From NCBI RefSeq assembly GCF_000169375.1, contig NZ_AAXY01000003.1, positions 62,001-126,000 of the forward strand: DNA of 64,000 nt. Direction: 5' to 3'. The notes beneath the pieces are model-generated. The model searched no databases. It saw nothing but the letters and a program-made list of their open reading frames with translations, and had not been told where the DNA came from. This document shows positions 19,120-28,976 of this stretch, one piece after another; position 1 is the stretch's first letter, and each line of letters opens with the position of its first letter. The translations under genes were made by a program, and so were the position numbers. Source of the DNA: Marinobacter sp. ELB17 (GTDB lineage Bacteria > Pseudomonadota > Gammaproteobacteria > Pseudomonadales > Oleiphilaceae).

Positions 19120-19797
19120 CTAAGCCCCCATTTGAGCGAGGTCCAGACGCTGGCCACAGCGGGCAGCCAATGCCGAATCGTGGGTGGCCAGTATCAACGC
19201 ACAACCACTGGCGGCTTGCTGGTGAAACAGCTCATCGGCCACCTCAAGTGCGGTGCGGACGTCCAGGCTGCCGGTAGGCTCGTCTGCCAGTATCAGTGAC
19301 GGGCGCATGGCAAACACCATGGCCAAAGCCGCGCGCTGGCGCTGGCCACCGGATACCTGATCCGGGTAGCGCTGCGTCAGTTCGCCAATCCCCAGGCGCT
19401 TTAGCCAGTCACCGCAATGCTGGTCGCTTTGCCCTGCAAGCCTGGCCCGCAGACGCACATTGTCCAGCAACGACAACGCCGGCATCAAGTTAGCTTCTTG
19501 AAACACCACACCAATACGCTGGCGCCGCAGCATGGCCCAGCGTTGCTGGTTTGGCCCGCTTGCGCTCGAATCTGCCGCAAAGTGTTCACCCGCAATGCTC
19601 ACAAAGCCGGCGTCGGGCTGCTCCAAGCCGCACAGAATGTTCAACAGGGTGCTTTTGCCAGAGCCGGAGCGGCCCATCAGCGCCAGGGATTCGCCCGGCG
19701 CCAAAGTCAGCTCAAGCCCAGACAGCACGTTTACCGTTTGCCCGGCGCTGGCAAAGTGCTTACCCAGGCCGCGTACTTTCAATAAGGGTTCAGTCAC
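19120..19797 (-). CDS. ABC transporter ATP-binding protein, LolD/MacB-type
   Basis: 225 aa ATPase. Walker A is GRSGSGKST, the signature [15 protein letters not shown], Walker [13 protein letters not shown], and the switch His ATHD. The ADEPTGSLD form is typical of LolD/MacB/FtsE. I set the start at GTG 19797 because it overlaps the RND stop as GTGA, the same coupling used throughout this operon; an ATG six codons earlier (19815) is possible. Confidence 0.9.
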   Translation of the reverse strand: MTEPLLKVRGLGKHFASAGQTVNVLSGLELTLAPGESLALMGRSGSGKSTLLNILCGLEQPDAGFVSIAGEHFAADSSASGPNQQRWAMLRRQRIGVVFQEANLMPALSLLDNVRLRARLAGQSDQHCGDWLKRLGIGELTQRYPDQVSGGQRQRAALAMVFAMRPSLILADEPTGSLDVRTALEVADELFHQQAASGCALILATHDSALAARCGQRLDLAQMGA

Positions 19798-22700
19798 GCT
19801 GGTTCCCTGGCCCACCAGGCCCTCAGTTGCTCAAGGTAAGACAGCAACGCCGGAATCACCAGTAGCACCAACAAGGTCGACAGGCCCAAACCAAAGGCAA
19901 TGGAGGTGGCCATGGGAATCAGGAACTGGGCCTGCAAAGAGGTCTCAAACAGCAGTGGCAACAGCCCACCAATAGTGGTCAGCGACGTCAGCAATACCGC
20001 ACGCACCCGCTGCACCACGGCTTCGTTCAGGGCTGCGTCAACTTCCAGCCCCGCTTCCCGCTGCTGATTGTAAAACGACACCAGTATGATGGCGTTGTTC
20101 ACCACAATGCCGGACAAGCCAAATAGCCCAAACAGCGACAGCACCGTTAACTGCATCCCCATCAGCCAGTGGCCCAGAATGGCGCCCACCAGAGCAAAAG
20201 GAATAATCGCCATCACGATCAACGGCAGGCTCCAGGACGCAAACACCCAGGCCAGCACCACATACATCAGCGCCAAGCCAATGATCAGGCCGGTTTTCAT
20301 ATCGTCGATGGTTTCACGCTGGTCAGCGGAGCGGCCTTCGAAGCTGTAACGCACGTTATAGCGGCTGACGATGGCAGGCAGCGCTTCGGCTTCCAGGCTT
20401 GCAATAACATCGCTGGTGGTGCTGACGTCTGTGTTCAGCGACGCTGACACTTCTATCGCCAGCAAGCCATCGGCGTGGCGCAGGGCCTCAAAGCCCTGCC
20501 GGTGATCCAGCATCACCACCTGAGTAAGCGGCACAAAACGACCATCAGGCACGCGAATGGTGATTTGCGACAGGGTGGCAAGGCGCTCGCGCTGATATCT
20601 CGGCAGCTGTACCCGCACTTCCATTTCATCGCGACCGTCCTGATAGATCTGTGCAACCCGACCATCAAAAGCAGCTCTCAGTTGGCGCCCCAGATCGGTG
20701 GTGGAGAGGCCCATGGCCCCTCCCCAGGGGCTGACCTGATAGATCAGCTGTTCGCGACCCCACGGCATATCGTCTTCTGCGTCCAGCACCCCCGGTAACA
20801 CGGCCAGTGCCTGCACCACTTCTTCAGCGGCACGCTTCAGATTGGTCGCATCCGGGCCGGTCAGGCGCACGTTAATGTCGCTGCCAGGAGGGCCAGCTTC
20901 ACGTTCAGTAATGCTCAGATTCTCCAGCCCCGCCGGCAATGGCAGGCGCGCGCGCAGTTCACTGATAAATTCGGCGTTGCGCACGCTGCGCTCGTCGGAC
21001 GGCATCATTTCGATCATCATCGAGCCCAGCTCTTCGCCATTGCGGGAACTACCACCCGCGCCGAGGGTACCGCCGCGCGTGGTAACCGCGTGTAACAGCA
21101 GATTGCCACCCAGGGCCTCCTCGTTAGCGGTCAAGCTTTTCGCCATGGTGGCCATAAACTGGTCTACCCGGCGGCTGTCCGTGCCGGCAACAAAGCTGGC
21201 GTTGGCATAGAGCACCGAAGGTTCGGGCGTGGGGAAAAAGTTGAACCCAATACGGCCTCCGCTGAGCAGCCCGACGGTCATAATAGCGAGGCCCAATGCA
21301 ACGGCAAGCGTAAGCCCCCGATGGTGCAGGCTGTAGCGGGAGAAACGCCGGAAGCGGCCTTCGCGGAATCGATCGAAGCCCTGTTCAAAGCCAGACCGCA
21401 GGCGCCTGACAACCACCGCTGGCGCCAGCACCAGCCTGGCCCCAGCGCTATTGTTGACAGCTTTGGCTTTGCTCGGCACAAAGGCGTGGCGCAAGTGCGC
21501 CGGCAACACCACAAAACATTCCAGCAGCGAAGCGATGAGCACACAGATCATCACCAGCGGAATGTCGCCCAGAATATTACCGATCACCCCACCCACAATC
21601 AGCAGGGGCGTAAACGCCGCAACCGTGGTCAGTGACGACGCCAGAACCGGCCACACCATGCGCTTTGCCGCACCCTCAGCGGCAGCTATTGATGGCTGCC
21701 CCAGCCGGGCGTGGGCATCGGCGTCTTCGCCTACCACAATGGCGTCGTCCACAATCACACCCAGCGCCATAATCAGCGCAAATAGCGAGATCATGTTAAT
21801 GGAGCCACCCACCAGCCACAAAATAGCCAATGCCGCCAGAAAGGCTGTGGGAATACCGACAGCCACCCACAAGGCAACACGCCCAGGCAGAAACAGATAC
21901 AACAACAGTACGACCAGCACTAAACCGCCCAGGCCATTGGTTATCAGCAGCGAAATGCGATCATCCAGCAGTTGCCAGGTTTCGTCGTACACTTCCAGTT
22001 GCAGATTCGGGGGCAAGGTGGCGCGGGTATCCGCCAGCCAGTCTTTCAGCACTTTAGCGGCTGCCAGGGAATCGCCGTCCTCGGCCCGCCGCAGCTGCAG
22101 CTCGACGGCGGGAAAATCATCGCGGGTTAGCGTGAGCGGGCTGTCGCGGGATTCCTGGCGGATACTGGCAATATCCCCCAGGCGCAACTGGATGCGATCA
22201 CCACTGAGCAACGGAATTTCGCCGAACTGCTGTGGGCTGCGGGCCTGCTCCACCGCGCGCAATTCCCGGGTGGCGTCTTGCTGGCCCAGCAGGCCGGCGG
22301 GCAAATCCCGCGATACGGCAGCCACGCGCTCGGCAATCTGCTCCAGCGACAGACCCAGGGTTTCCAGTCGCTCCACCGGTACATCGATGCTGATCTGCTG
22401 TTCCGGCAGGCCGCGAATCGATACTTTGTCGATGCCGCGTTGTAGCAATTCGTCTTCAAAACGGTAGGTCAGATGGCGCAGTTCATCGGCGTCCACATCG
22501 CCGTACAACAGCAGGCGCGCCACCGGCTCATAGCGTTCAATTCGCGAGACTCGCGGTTCTTCGGCGTCGGCCGGCAGGTTATTGAATTCGTCCACCCGCT
22601 GGCGGGTGTCGTCGAGCGTCTGAATCGGGTCGCTGCCCTCCTGAAACTCCAGTGTAATGGACGACACACCCTGGGCCGAGGTGGACGTCATCTTTTTCAG

Positions 22701-23003
22701 GCTCTGTACGCTGCGTAAGCGCTGCTCCAGAGGGTTGGTAATACCCTGCTCGATGTCTTCCGCGGAGGCGCCGCTCCACACCACGCGCACGCTGACCACA
22801 TCCAGAGCAAAGGTAGGAAAAAACTGCACATTCATGCGAGTCAGTGCCAGCACGCCGCCCAGCAGCATCACCAGCATCACCAGATTGGCCGCCAGTTTGT
22901 GATGCACGAAAAACCCGATCACGCCGCGGCGCTGTGGTGAGGTGCCGGAGCCGGAGCCGGAATCGTTGATTTCAGGCTTTTCAGTGGCGGGCTGGTCGGT
23001 CAC
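19794..23003 (-). CDS. RND-family efflux pump inner-membrane subunit (second pump)
   Basis: 1069 aa, AcrB-like: helix 1 near residue 35, two large periplasmic loops and twelve membrane spans in two halves. The proton-relay DD pair is in ISLFALIMALGVIVDDAIVV; the TM10-11 region reads LSLFGLFGLSGIVVNNAIIL. The start is GTG 23003, overlapping the adaptor stop (GTGA). The substrate is unknown. It pairs with the adaptor immediately upstream; no TolC-type outer-membrane gene is in the operon. Confidence 0.93.
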   Translation of the reverse strand: MTDQPATEKPEINDSGSGSGTSPQRRGVIGFFVHHKLAANLVMLVMLLGGVLALTRMNVQFFPTFALDVVSVRVVWSGASAEDIEQGITNPLEQRLRSVQSLKKMTSTSAQGVSSITLEFQEGSDPIQTLDDTRQRVDEFNNLPADAEEPRVSRIERYEPVARLLLYGDVDADELRHLTYRFEDELLQRGIDKVSIRGLPEQQISIDVPVERLETLGLSLEQIAERVAAVSRDLPAGLLGQQDATRELRAVEQARSPQQFGEIPLLSGDRIQLRLGDIASIRQESRDSPLTLTRDDFPAVELQLRRAEDGDSLAAAKVLKDWLADTRATLPPNLQLEVYDETWQLLDDRISLLITNGLGGLVLVVLLLYLFLPGRVALWVAVGIPTAFLAALAILWLVGGSINMISLFALIMALGVIVDDAIVVGEDADAHARLGQPSIAAAEGAAKRMVWPVLASSLTTVAAFTPLLIVGGVIGNILGDIPLVMICVLIASLLECFVVLPAHLRHAFVPSKAKAVNNSAGARLVLAPAVVVRRLRSGFEQGFDRFREGRFRRFSRYSLHHRGLTLAVALGLAIMTVGLLSGGRIGFNFFPTPEPSVLYANASFVAGTDSRRVDQFMATMAKSLTANEEALGGNLLLHAVTTRGGTLGAGGSSRNGEELGSMMIEMMPSDERSVRNAEFISELRARLPLPAGLENLSITEREAGPPGSDINVRLTGPDATNLKRAAEEVVQALAVLPGVLDAEDDMPWGREQLIYQVSPWGGAMGLSTTDLGRQLRAAFDGRVAQIYQDGRDEMEVRVQLPRYQRERLATLSQITIRVPDGRFVPLTQVVMLDHRQGFEALRHADGLLAIEVSASLNTDVSTTSDVIASLEAEALPAIVSRYNVRYSFEGRSADQRETIDDMKTGLIIGLALMYVVLAWVFASWSLPLIVMAIIPFALVGAILGHWLMGMQLTVLSLFGLFGLSGIVVNNAIILVSFYNQQREAGLEVDAALNEAVVQRVRAVLLTSLTTIGGLLPLLFETSLQAQFLIPMATSIAFGLGLSTLLVLLVIPALLSYLEQLRAWWAREPA

Positions 23004-24229
23004 TCGCTCTGCACTCCGGCGATGTCCACTTTTAGGCCGCTCATGGCATTGGGCAGGTGGGTGGTAATAATACGCAGGCCGGGCTGCAGCTTATCACTGC
23101 GTACCAAGAGGTTGCGATCGGCACCGGCACGGACTTCACCTACCCGTTCTACCCGCAGCCGTTGCAGCCGGAAGTCTTCACCCACAACGTATAACGTATC
23201 GGCGCCGTAAAGAGCGCTAAAAGGCACACTGACCACCTGTTGCTGAGCCGGGCGCTGCAATGTCACTGGCAGCAAGCTGCCCGGACGCAGGCCATCCGCT
23301 GAACCATCAGCGACCAGTATCGCTTCGGTGCCCGCGGCGCTGCCAGTGCCTGCAAAGCGTTGCAGAGTGAAGCGGTAGCGACCGTCTTCAGTGATCGCCT
23401 GCAGTTTTTCACCGCGGTTCAACGCTTGTTGCAGCTCGGCCACAAAGACTTCTGGCACCCGCGCTCGCAACTCCAGCCCCAGACGCGGGTACAGGCTCAA
23501 TAACGCCTGGTTTTTGCTAACCCGGTCACCCGCGGCCACCTGCACATCGGTAATCACGCCGTCAAACGGAGCAATAACCCGCGCCCTGCCGGCATCACGC
23601 TCAATACCTTGCAGATTGGCTTTGGCATTGGCCAACCGTGCCTGCAGGCTGGCCAGGCGCGCTGGATGCTCGCCCAGCGCGCGCTGGCGCGTGCTGACAG
23701 TCAGTTCAGCGCGGGCATAAGCGTCGGTAACGGCATCCAGAGCTTCGCGAGAGGTGAGGTTGCGCTTGAGCAACGACTGGTTGCGTTCAAGTTGACGTTG
23801 AGCGCTGGCCAGAATGGATTGTTCGCTTTTCAGTGCACGCTGATCGTTGCCGTGGCGCAGCTGTTCGGCCTCAATCTGCGCTTGCAGGTCCGCCACTTCG
23901 GCTTGCGCCTGGGCAAGGGCTGGCGCCACATCGGCATCATCCAGGGCCACCAGCAGAGTGCCTGCGGCAACCGCCTGGCCTTCAGACACCGGGCGCTGGG
24001 CGATCTGCCCGGGCAACGCCGCTGTTACGGTCAGCTGTTGCGGGGCAACTACCTGGCCGTACAAAGGCAGCAACGGCGTAGCGTCAATTAATTCAGCGCT
24101 TTGCACTGCCACCAACCAGGCGCGTTCCTGGGCTTCGGCCTGAACCAGCTCTGGGCGGGTCATTCGTAGCACCATAAACACAACAATGGCCAGCAGCAGA
24201 ACAAGCCAGGGCAAAAATCGTTTTATCAT
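23000..24229 (-). CDS. RND periplasmic adaptor (membrane fusion protein), second pump
   Basis: 409 aa from ATG 24229 (an in-frame GTG at 24256 overlaps the upstream pump gene and may be the true coupled start, giving 418 aa). One N-terminal membrane anchor, split lipoyl domain (ALPGQIAQRPVSEGQAVAAG and VIAPFDGVITDVQVAAGDRV), a long alpha-helical hairpin (about 110-210) for docking on an outer-membrane channel, then beta-barrel and membrane-proximal domains. It links the RND pump to an outer-membrane factor encoded elsewhere. Confidence 0.9.
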   Translation of the reverse strand: MIKRFLPWLVLLLAIVVFMVLRMTRPELVQAEAQERAWLVAVQSAELIDATPLLPLYGQVVAPQQLTVTAALPGQIAQRPVSEGQAVAAGTLLVALDDADVAPALAQAQAEVADLQAQIEAEQLRHGNDQRALKSEQSILASAQRQLERNQSLLKRNLTSREALDAVTDAYARAELTVSTRQRALGEHPARLASLQARLANAKANLQGIERDAGRARVIAPFDGVITDVQVAAGDRVSKNQALLSLYPRLGLELRARVPEVFVAELQQALNRGEKLQAITEDGRYRFTLQRFAGTGSAAGTEAILVADGSADGLRPGSLLPVTLQRPAQQQVVSVPFSALYGADTLYVVGEDFRLQRLRVERVGEVRAGADRNLLVRSDKLQPGLRIITTHLPNAMSGLKVDIAGVQSE

Positions 24230-24246
24230 CGGGGAAAATTTCCTGT

Positions 24247-27200
24247 TCAAATCCACCGCCGCCGCGCCATCGCATAATACGACAAAGGCACCACAATCAC
24301 GGTCAGAAGGGTAGACACAGCAAGGCCAAATACCAGTGATATAGCCAGGCCATTAAAGATCGGATCATTCAATATAAAGTAGGCGCCGACCATCGCCGAC
24401 ACTGCGGTCAGCGCAATCGGCTTGATCCGCACCGCACCGGCCTGGACTACAGCGTCTTCCAAACTCATGCCTTCGTCCAGCAGCTGGCGAATAAACACTA
24501 CCAGCAGTATGGAGTTACGTACGATAATGCCGGCAAGCGCGATCATTCCAATCATGCTGGTGGCGGTGAATTCCCGCCCCAAAAGAGCGTGGCCCGGCAT
24601 AATGCCCATCAGCGTCAGAGGTATGGGCGCCATGATCACCAGTGGCAGCAGATAGGAACGGAACTGCGCCACCAGCAGCACAAAAATCATAAAAATACCC
24701 ACGCTGTAGGCCATGCCCATATCGCGGAAAGTCTCGTAGGTAATCTGCCACTCGCCGTCCCATTTCAGGGCGCCGGCTTCGGGTAAGTCCGGCTGGCGAA
24801 TGAAAAACTGCTCGGGCGCGTCTGCTCGTTGCTCCAGCTGGTCGACCATGGCAAACATACCGTAGAGCGGTGAATCAATAGCGCCTGCCATGTCCGCGGT
24901 CACGTAGGTAACCGGCAACAAGTTCTTGTGATAAATCGCACCCTGCCAGTCTGCCTCACGGATGTCCGCAATGCTGGCCAACGGCACCAGCCCGCCGTCG
25001 CGGCTGCGCAGATTCAGCGACAGCAAAGCCGGGGGACGGGCTTTGTTGGCGTCTGACAGAATCACCCGGATGGGCACCGGATATTTGGCGTGATCGTCGT
25101 GCAAATAACTCACACCGCTGCCGCCCAGAGCAGTTTGCAGCGCTATTACTACCTGCTGCTGCGACACACCCAGGCGGGCAGCGCGGTCACGATCAACTAC
25201 CACTTCCCACTGGCGGATAGGTGCTTCAAGCGTGGTGTCGATGTCTACCAGGCCGGTCACATCCTGCATACCGGCGGCCACAGAGCGCGCCAATGCTGCC
25301 CGCTGCTGCGGATCTACCGAGTAAATCTCTGCCACCAGCGGCGACAGTACCGGCGGACCCGGCGGCACTTCTACAATTTTCACACTGGCGCCGTAACGCT
25401 CGCCAATGGCGGTCAACGGCTGGCGCAGCGACTGGGCAATAATGTGGGATGGCTGATCACGCCGGTCGCTGCCGCTGAAGTTGACCTGAATATCCCCATG
25501 ATACGGCTCAGAACGCAGATAATACTGGCGAATCAGACCGTTAAAGTTGATCGGCGCTGCCGTGCCGGCGTAGGTCTGCCAGTTGTCGACGTCTTTTACC
25601 GTTTCGAGATAGTGGCCCATTTCCATCAACACTCGCGCTGTCACCTCAACGGGCGTGTCTTCGGGCATATCCACGACCACCTGCAGTTCGGATTTGTCGT
25701 CAAACGGCAGCATTTTCAGAATCACCGCCTGGAACACCGGCAGTGCCGTCGCACCCAGAGTCAGCAGGATAACCACCGATGCCAGCAGGCCTCGGCGCAG
25801 GCGGTGGTCTCCTAAAAACGGCACCAGTACGCGGCTGAACAGACCCAGCATGCGGGAGTTCACGCCTTCGGCCGAGCTTTCGGAAGAGCCTTCAAAAGAA
25901 CTGTCAGAGGAGCTATCAGATTCGTTTTCCGGCTGCGCCAGTTCGCCTTTTTTGTGACGCAGCAGGCGCAGGGCCAGCCAGGGCGCCACTATAAAGGCCA
26001 CAATCTGCGACAGCACCATACCGGCCGAGGCGTTAATGGGAATCGGGCTCATGTAAGGCCCCATCAAGCCGCTAACAAACGCCATAGGCAGCAAGGCCGC
26101 CATAATCGTCAGGCTGGCCATAATGGTGGGCGTACCCACTTCGTCCACCGCCAGCGGGATTATCTCTCTGATTGGGCGACGCGAGTTCTGAATACGACGG
26201 TTGATGTTTTCGGTAATCACTATGCCATCGTCCACCAGAATCCCGATGGAGAAAATCAGCGCAAACAGCGATACCCGGTTCAGGGTAAAACCCCAGGCCC
26301 AGGAAAACACCAAGGTTAGCAGCAAGGTAATCAATACCGCGACACCCACAATCAGCGCTTGGCGCCAGCCCATGGCGACCAGTACTAGCAGCACCACGCA
26401 CAGGGTGGCGGATATCAGATCGGAAATCAGCTTGCGGGCTTTTTGCGAGGCGGTTTCGCCGTAATCCCGGGTTACCAGCACCTGCACATCCGCCGGCAGG
26501 GCGCGGTTGCGTAATTGCTCTATGCGCTGCTCAATGGCGCGGGTGATGTCTACCGCGTTTTCACCGGGCTTTTTGGCGATGGCCAGGGTGACCGCCGGGA
26601 AGACTTGCCCGGGCTGGCCTATGAACGCCGGGTTGTTATTATTCTGCTGATTACTCTTCTGAAAGGAACCCTGATGAGCCGGACCAAAGCCCGTCATCAC
26701 GCTTTGATCAGCTATCGTATTACCGCGGCTAACGCTGGCGACATCCTCCAGATAAACCGCCGCGCCCTGATCCATACCCACAACCAGGCGGCGCACTTCA
26801 TCTACCTGGGTTAGCAGCGTACCGACCTGAATAGGGATCGATAAATTGTTACGGGTGATTCGGACTTCCTGGGAACTGCTGTTCGCGGCCAGCAGGGCCT
26901 GTTGCAGATCGTCAACGGTCAAGCCAAAACCGGCCAGCAAAGCCGGGTCAAAACGAATATCCACCCGGTCGGGTATACCGCCCACGGTGTAGACATCGCG
27001 GGTGCCGGGCACCCGCTTCAAGGCCACTTCTAACATGTGCGCAAGGCGAGTGAGTTCTTCGCCGCTGTGACCGTGTTGTGGGTCGTACAGGGTGAGCGTC
27101 ATTATCGGCACGTCGTCAATGCCTTTGGGTTTGACCAAGGGCTGGCTGGCACCCAGGTTGGCGGGTAGCCAGTCCTGATTGGAATACACCTGATTGTAAA

Positions 27201-27612
27201 GCCGCACCAGCGCCTCCTGGCGCGGTATGCCCACTTTGAACTGCACGGTAATCACCGCCTGGCCCTGGCGCGATACCGAATACACATGCTCAACGCCGAC
27301 AATTTCACTCATTACCTGTTCGGCCGGGGTGGCAATGGCGCTTTCCACTTCGCGGGCGCTGGCGCCAGGAAAAGACACCATGATATCGGCCATGGTGACA
27401 TCAATTTGCGGCTCTTCTTCTTTGGGTGTAACCACCACCGCCAGAACACCCAGAATGACGGACAACAGCATAATCAGCGGGGTCAGGTGATTGTCCTGAA
27501 ACAACCGCGCAATGGCGCCAGAAGGGCCAACTTCTGAAGGGGTTGATCGCGCAGCGGGAGAAGGCTGCGAGGGAGAGTCCGAAGGTGACGTTGGTGGCAG
27601 CGACTGGCTCAC
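24247..27612 (-). CDS. RND-family efflux pump inner-membrane subunit (first pump)
   Basis: 1121 aa. After a Ser/Pro-rich cytoplasmic leader of about 30 residues the AcrB-like fold starts (NHLTPLIMLLSVILG). The relay DD is in LFALIFSIGILVDDGIVI. A low-complexity acidic Ser/Glu insert (about 565-590, encoded near 25860-25925) sits in the cytoplasmic loop between the two halves. Its GTG start overlaps the preceding adaptor stop. It differs clearly from the second pump, so the pair is not a recent duplication. Confidence 0.92.
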   Translation of the reverse strand: MSQSLPPTSPSDSPSQPSPAARSTPSEVGPSGAIARLFQDNHLTPLIMLLSVILGVLAVVVTPKEEEPQIDVTMADIMVSFPGASAREVESAIATPAEQVMSEIVGVEHVYSVSRQGQAVITVQFKVGIPRQEALVRLYNQVYSNQDWLPANLGASQPLVKPKGIDDVPIMTLTLYDPQHGHSGEELTRLAHMLEVALKRVPGTRDVYTVGGIPDRVDIRFDPALLAGFGLTVDDLQQALLAANSSSQEVRITRNNLSIPIQVGTLLTQVDEVRRLVVGMDQGAAVYLEDVASVSRGNTIADQSVMTGFGPAHQGSFQKSNQQNNNNPAFIGQPGQVFPAVTLAIAKKPGENAVDITRAIEQRIEQLRNRALPADVQVLVTRDYGETASQKARKLISDLISATLCVVLLVLVAMGWRQALIVGVAVLITLLLTLVFSWAWGFTLNRVSLFALIFSIGILVDDGIVITENINRRIQNSRRPIREIIPLAVDEVGTPTIMASLTIMAALLPMAFVSGLMGPYMSPIPINASAGMVLSQIVAFIVAPWLALRLLRHKKGELAQPENESDSSSDSSFEGSSESSAEGVNSRMLGLFSRVLVPFLGDHRLRRGLLASVVILLTLGATALPVFQAVILKMLPFDDKSELQVVVDMPEDTPVEVTARVLMEMGHYLETVKDVDNWQTYAGTAAPINFNGLIRQYYLRSEPYHGDIQVNFSGSDRRDQPSHIIAQSLRQPLTAIGERYGASVKIVEVPPGPPVLSPLVAEIYSVDPQQRAALARSVAAGMQDVTGLVDIDTTLEAPIRQWEVVVDRDRAARLGVSQQQVVIALQTALGGSGVSYLHDDHAKYPVPIRVILSDANKARPPALLSLNLRSRDGGLVPLASIADIREADWQGAIYHKNLLPVTYVTADMAGAIDSPLYGMFAMVDQLEQRADAPEQFFIRQPDLPEAGALKWDGEWQITYETFRDMGMAYSVGIFMIFVLLVAQFRSYLLPLVIMAPIPLTLMGIMPGHALLGREFTATSMIGMIALAGIIVRNSILLVVFIRQLLDEGMSLEDAVVQAGAVRIKPIALTAVSAMVGAYFILNDPIFNGLAISLVFGLAVSTLLTVIVVPLSYYAMARRRWI

Positions 27613-28700
27613 AGCGCTTGCTCCGGCGCCGACGGGATTGAAAGGAGGGCGCTACCCAGCAATTCGGTGGCATTGAGCACTACTTGCTCGCCAGCGCTGA
27701 CGCCCGCCAGAATTTCGATCTGGTTATCGGCTATTTTACCCGTGCGAACCTGACGCAGGCGCGGCTTGCCGTCACTGTCTATCACATACACAGCGCGCAG
27801 CTCACTGTGCTGCACCAGACTGCTGGCCGGCACCAAAAGTGTTTCCGAACGGCTTACCGGCACCTCCACTTTTACCAGCATCCCCGGAAACAGCGAGCCA
27901 TTGGGTTCGGTGAGAGCCATGCGTAAGCGAAAGGTGTGGGTTTTTGCATTGGCGTAGGGGTAGAAGGTCATTTCGCCAGTTTTCAGCACCCGGCCATCAG
28001 CCAGAGTAACAGTGGCCTGACGCTCGGCGCGGGCGCTGGCGGCGTAGCGTTGAGGCAAATCCACCACCACCCGCAACTGTTCCAGTGACAGACCGCTGAG
28101 CAGGGCCTGACCGGGGCTAACCGACTCACCAACTTCTACATGACGTTCGGTCAAAATACCACCGTAAGGGGCTTCAATACGGGTGTAACTGAGCTGTTCG
28201 CGGGCCTCAACCATACCCGCATCGGCACGCTCGGCGCGGGCCTGGGCGCCGGCCAGATTATTGCGGGCCTGATCAAACTCCTGGCCCGATACCAAACCTC
28301 GTTTATGCACGCTTTCGATACGGGCAAACCGCTGTTTCGCATCCGACAATGCGGCCCGGGCTTCGTCAACGGCAGCTTGCGTCTGGCTAACCCGAGCCCG
28401 CTGCTCGCTGTCTTCCAGCTGCACAATCAGATCGCCAGGGCGAACGGAATCGTCCACATCGAACGGCAGTTGCAGCACCTTGCCGCTGGTCTGGGCCGAT
28501 ACCGTGCTTTGCTGCACGGCTTCAATTACGCCGTCCAGTAATACGTTTTCGGCCAGAGAGCGGCTTTCTACCGCTGCCGTGGCCAGCTCGCCAGGCACTG
28601 ACTGCGCTTGCGCGCTGCATGTAAAACCCCACAAGAGCAGGCCGACGACAGCGCCCACATAAGCCCGCAACGGGCGGCTGATCAGCTGATTGTTCACCAC
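27609..28700 (-). CDS. RND periplasmic adaptor (membrane fusion protein), first pump
   Basis: 363 aa, first gene of the seven-gene operon. The start is set at GTG 28700 because AAGGAGT lies at 28706-28712, 5 bases before it; the frame is open 30 bp further up but without a ribosome site. A signal peptide (GAVVGLLLWGFTCSAQAQS) leads into lipoyl halves VSAQTSGKVLQLPF and RIEAPYGGILTERHVEVGES flanking a helical hairpin, then barrel domains. The stop overlaps the pump's GTG. Confidence 0.9.
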   Translation of the reverse strand: MVNNQLISRPLRAYVGAVVGLLLWGFTCSAQAQSVPGELATAAVESRSLAENVLLDGVIEAVQQSTVSAQTSGKVLQLPFDVDDSVRPGDLIVQLEDSEQRARVSQTQAAVDEARAALSDAKQRFARIESVHKRGLVSGQEFDQARNNLAGAQARAERADAGMVEAREQLSYTRIEAPYGGILTERHVEVGESVSPGQALLSGLSLEQLRVVVDLPQRYAASARAERQATVTLADGRVLKTGEMTFYPYANAKTHTFRLRMALTEPNGSLFPGMLVKVEVPVSRSETLLVPASSLVQHSELRAVYVIDSDGKPRLRQVRTGKIADNQIEILAGVSAGEQVVLNATELLGSALLSIPSAPEQAL

Positions 28701-28752
28701 CGAATACTCCTTGTTTCGCAGCTTGTTCAACCGCGAACGCCGAACTATAAAA

Positions 28753-28768
28753 GTTATTAGCTAATAAC
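28753..28768. promoter_or_regulatory. Perfect 16-bp palindrome in the RND operon promoter region
   Basis: GTTATTAGCTAATAAC is a perfect dyad 53 bp upstream of the adaptor start. On the minus strand it is followed 3 bp later by TATAGT (28744-28749), a plausible -10 box, so a bound protein would block or tune initiation. A further half-site-like GGTTAT lies at 28773-28778. TTAG-CTAA dyads suit MarR or TetR regulators; no regulator gene is adjacent. Confidence 0.65.
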
Positions 28769-28786
28769 CGGAGGTTATCAGAATAC

Positions 28787-28809
28787 GGCTTGCGAGAACA
28801 CCGCAAGCC
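28787..28809. other. Perfect 8-bp stem-loop upstream of the RND operon palindrome
   Basis: GGCTTGCG (28787-28794) pairs with 28802-28809 around a 7-nt loop. No T run follows on either strand. Its role is not evident; it lies between the TonB-remnant terminator and the operon palindrome. Confidence 0.4.
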
Positions 28810-28892
28810 GGCACAACTATGACTACGGCCATGGCTGACAAAAGCATAGCCCATGGCGCCAACACCAACTGCACACAACCCGCCATAAAAAA

Positions 28893-28926
28893 ACCCCGTG
28901 CACGGCGTTTCGCACCGGCACGGGGT
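28893..28926 (-). terminator. Terminator of the former TonB-dependent receptor gene
   Basis: A 9-bp perfect stem ACCCCGTGC/GCACGGGGT (28893-28901 with 28918-28926) followed on the minus strand by a run of A/T read as U. It stands 51 bp past the stop codon of the receptor remnant and was presumably its terminator; today it insulates the RND operon. Confidence 0.8.
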
Positions 28927-28976
28927 AAAATGGTCATCCACCGGCTATTGAAGCGGACAACCCCCAATTTCATGCA

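Noticed and set aside
21451..22467. 338-aa + frame opposite the second RND pump
   Set aside because: Antisense to a full-length conserved pump in GC-rich DNA; Ser/Ala/Arg composition without domains.
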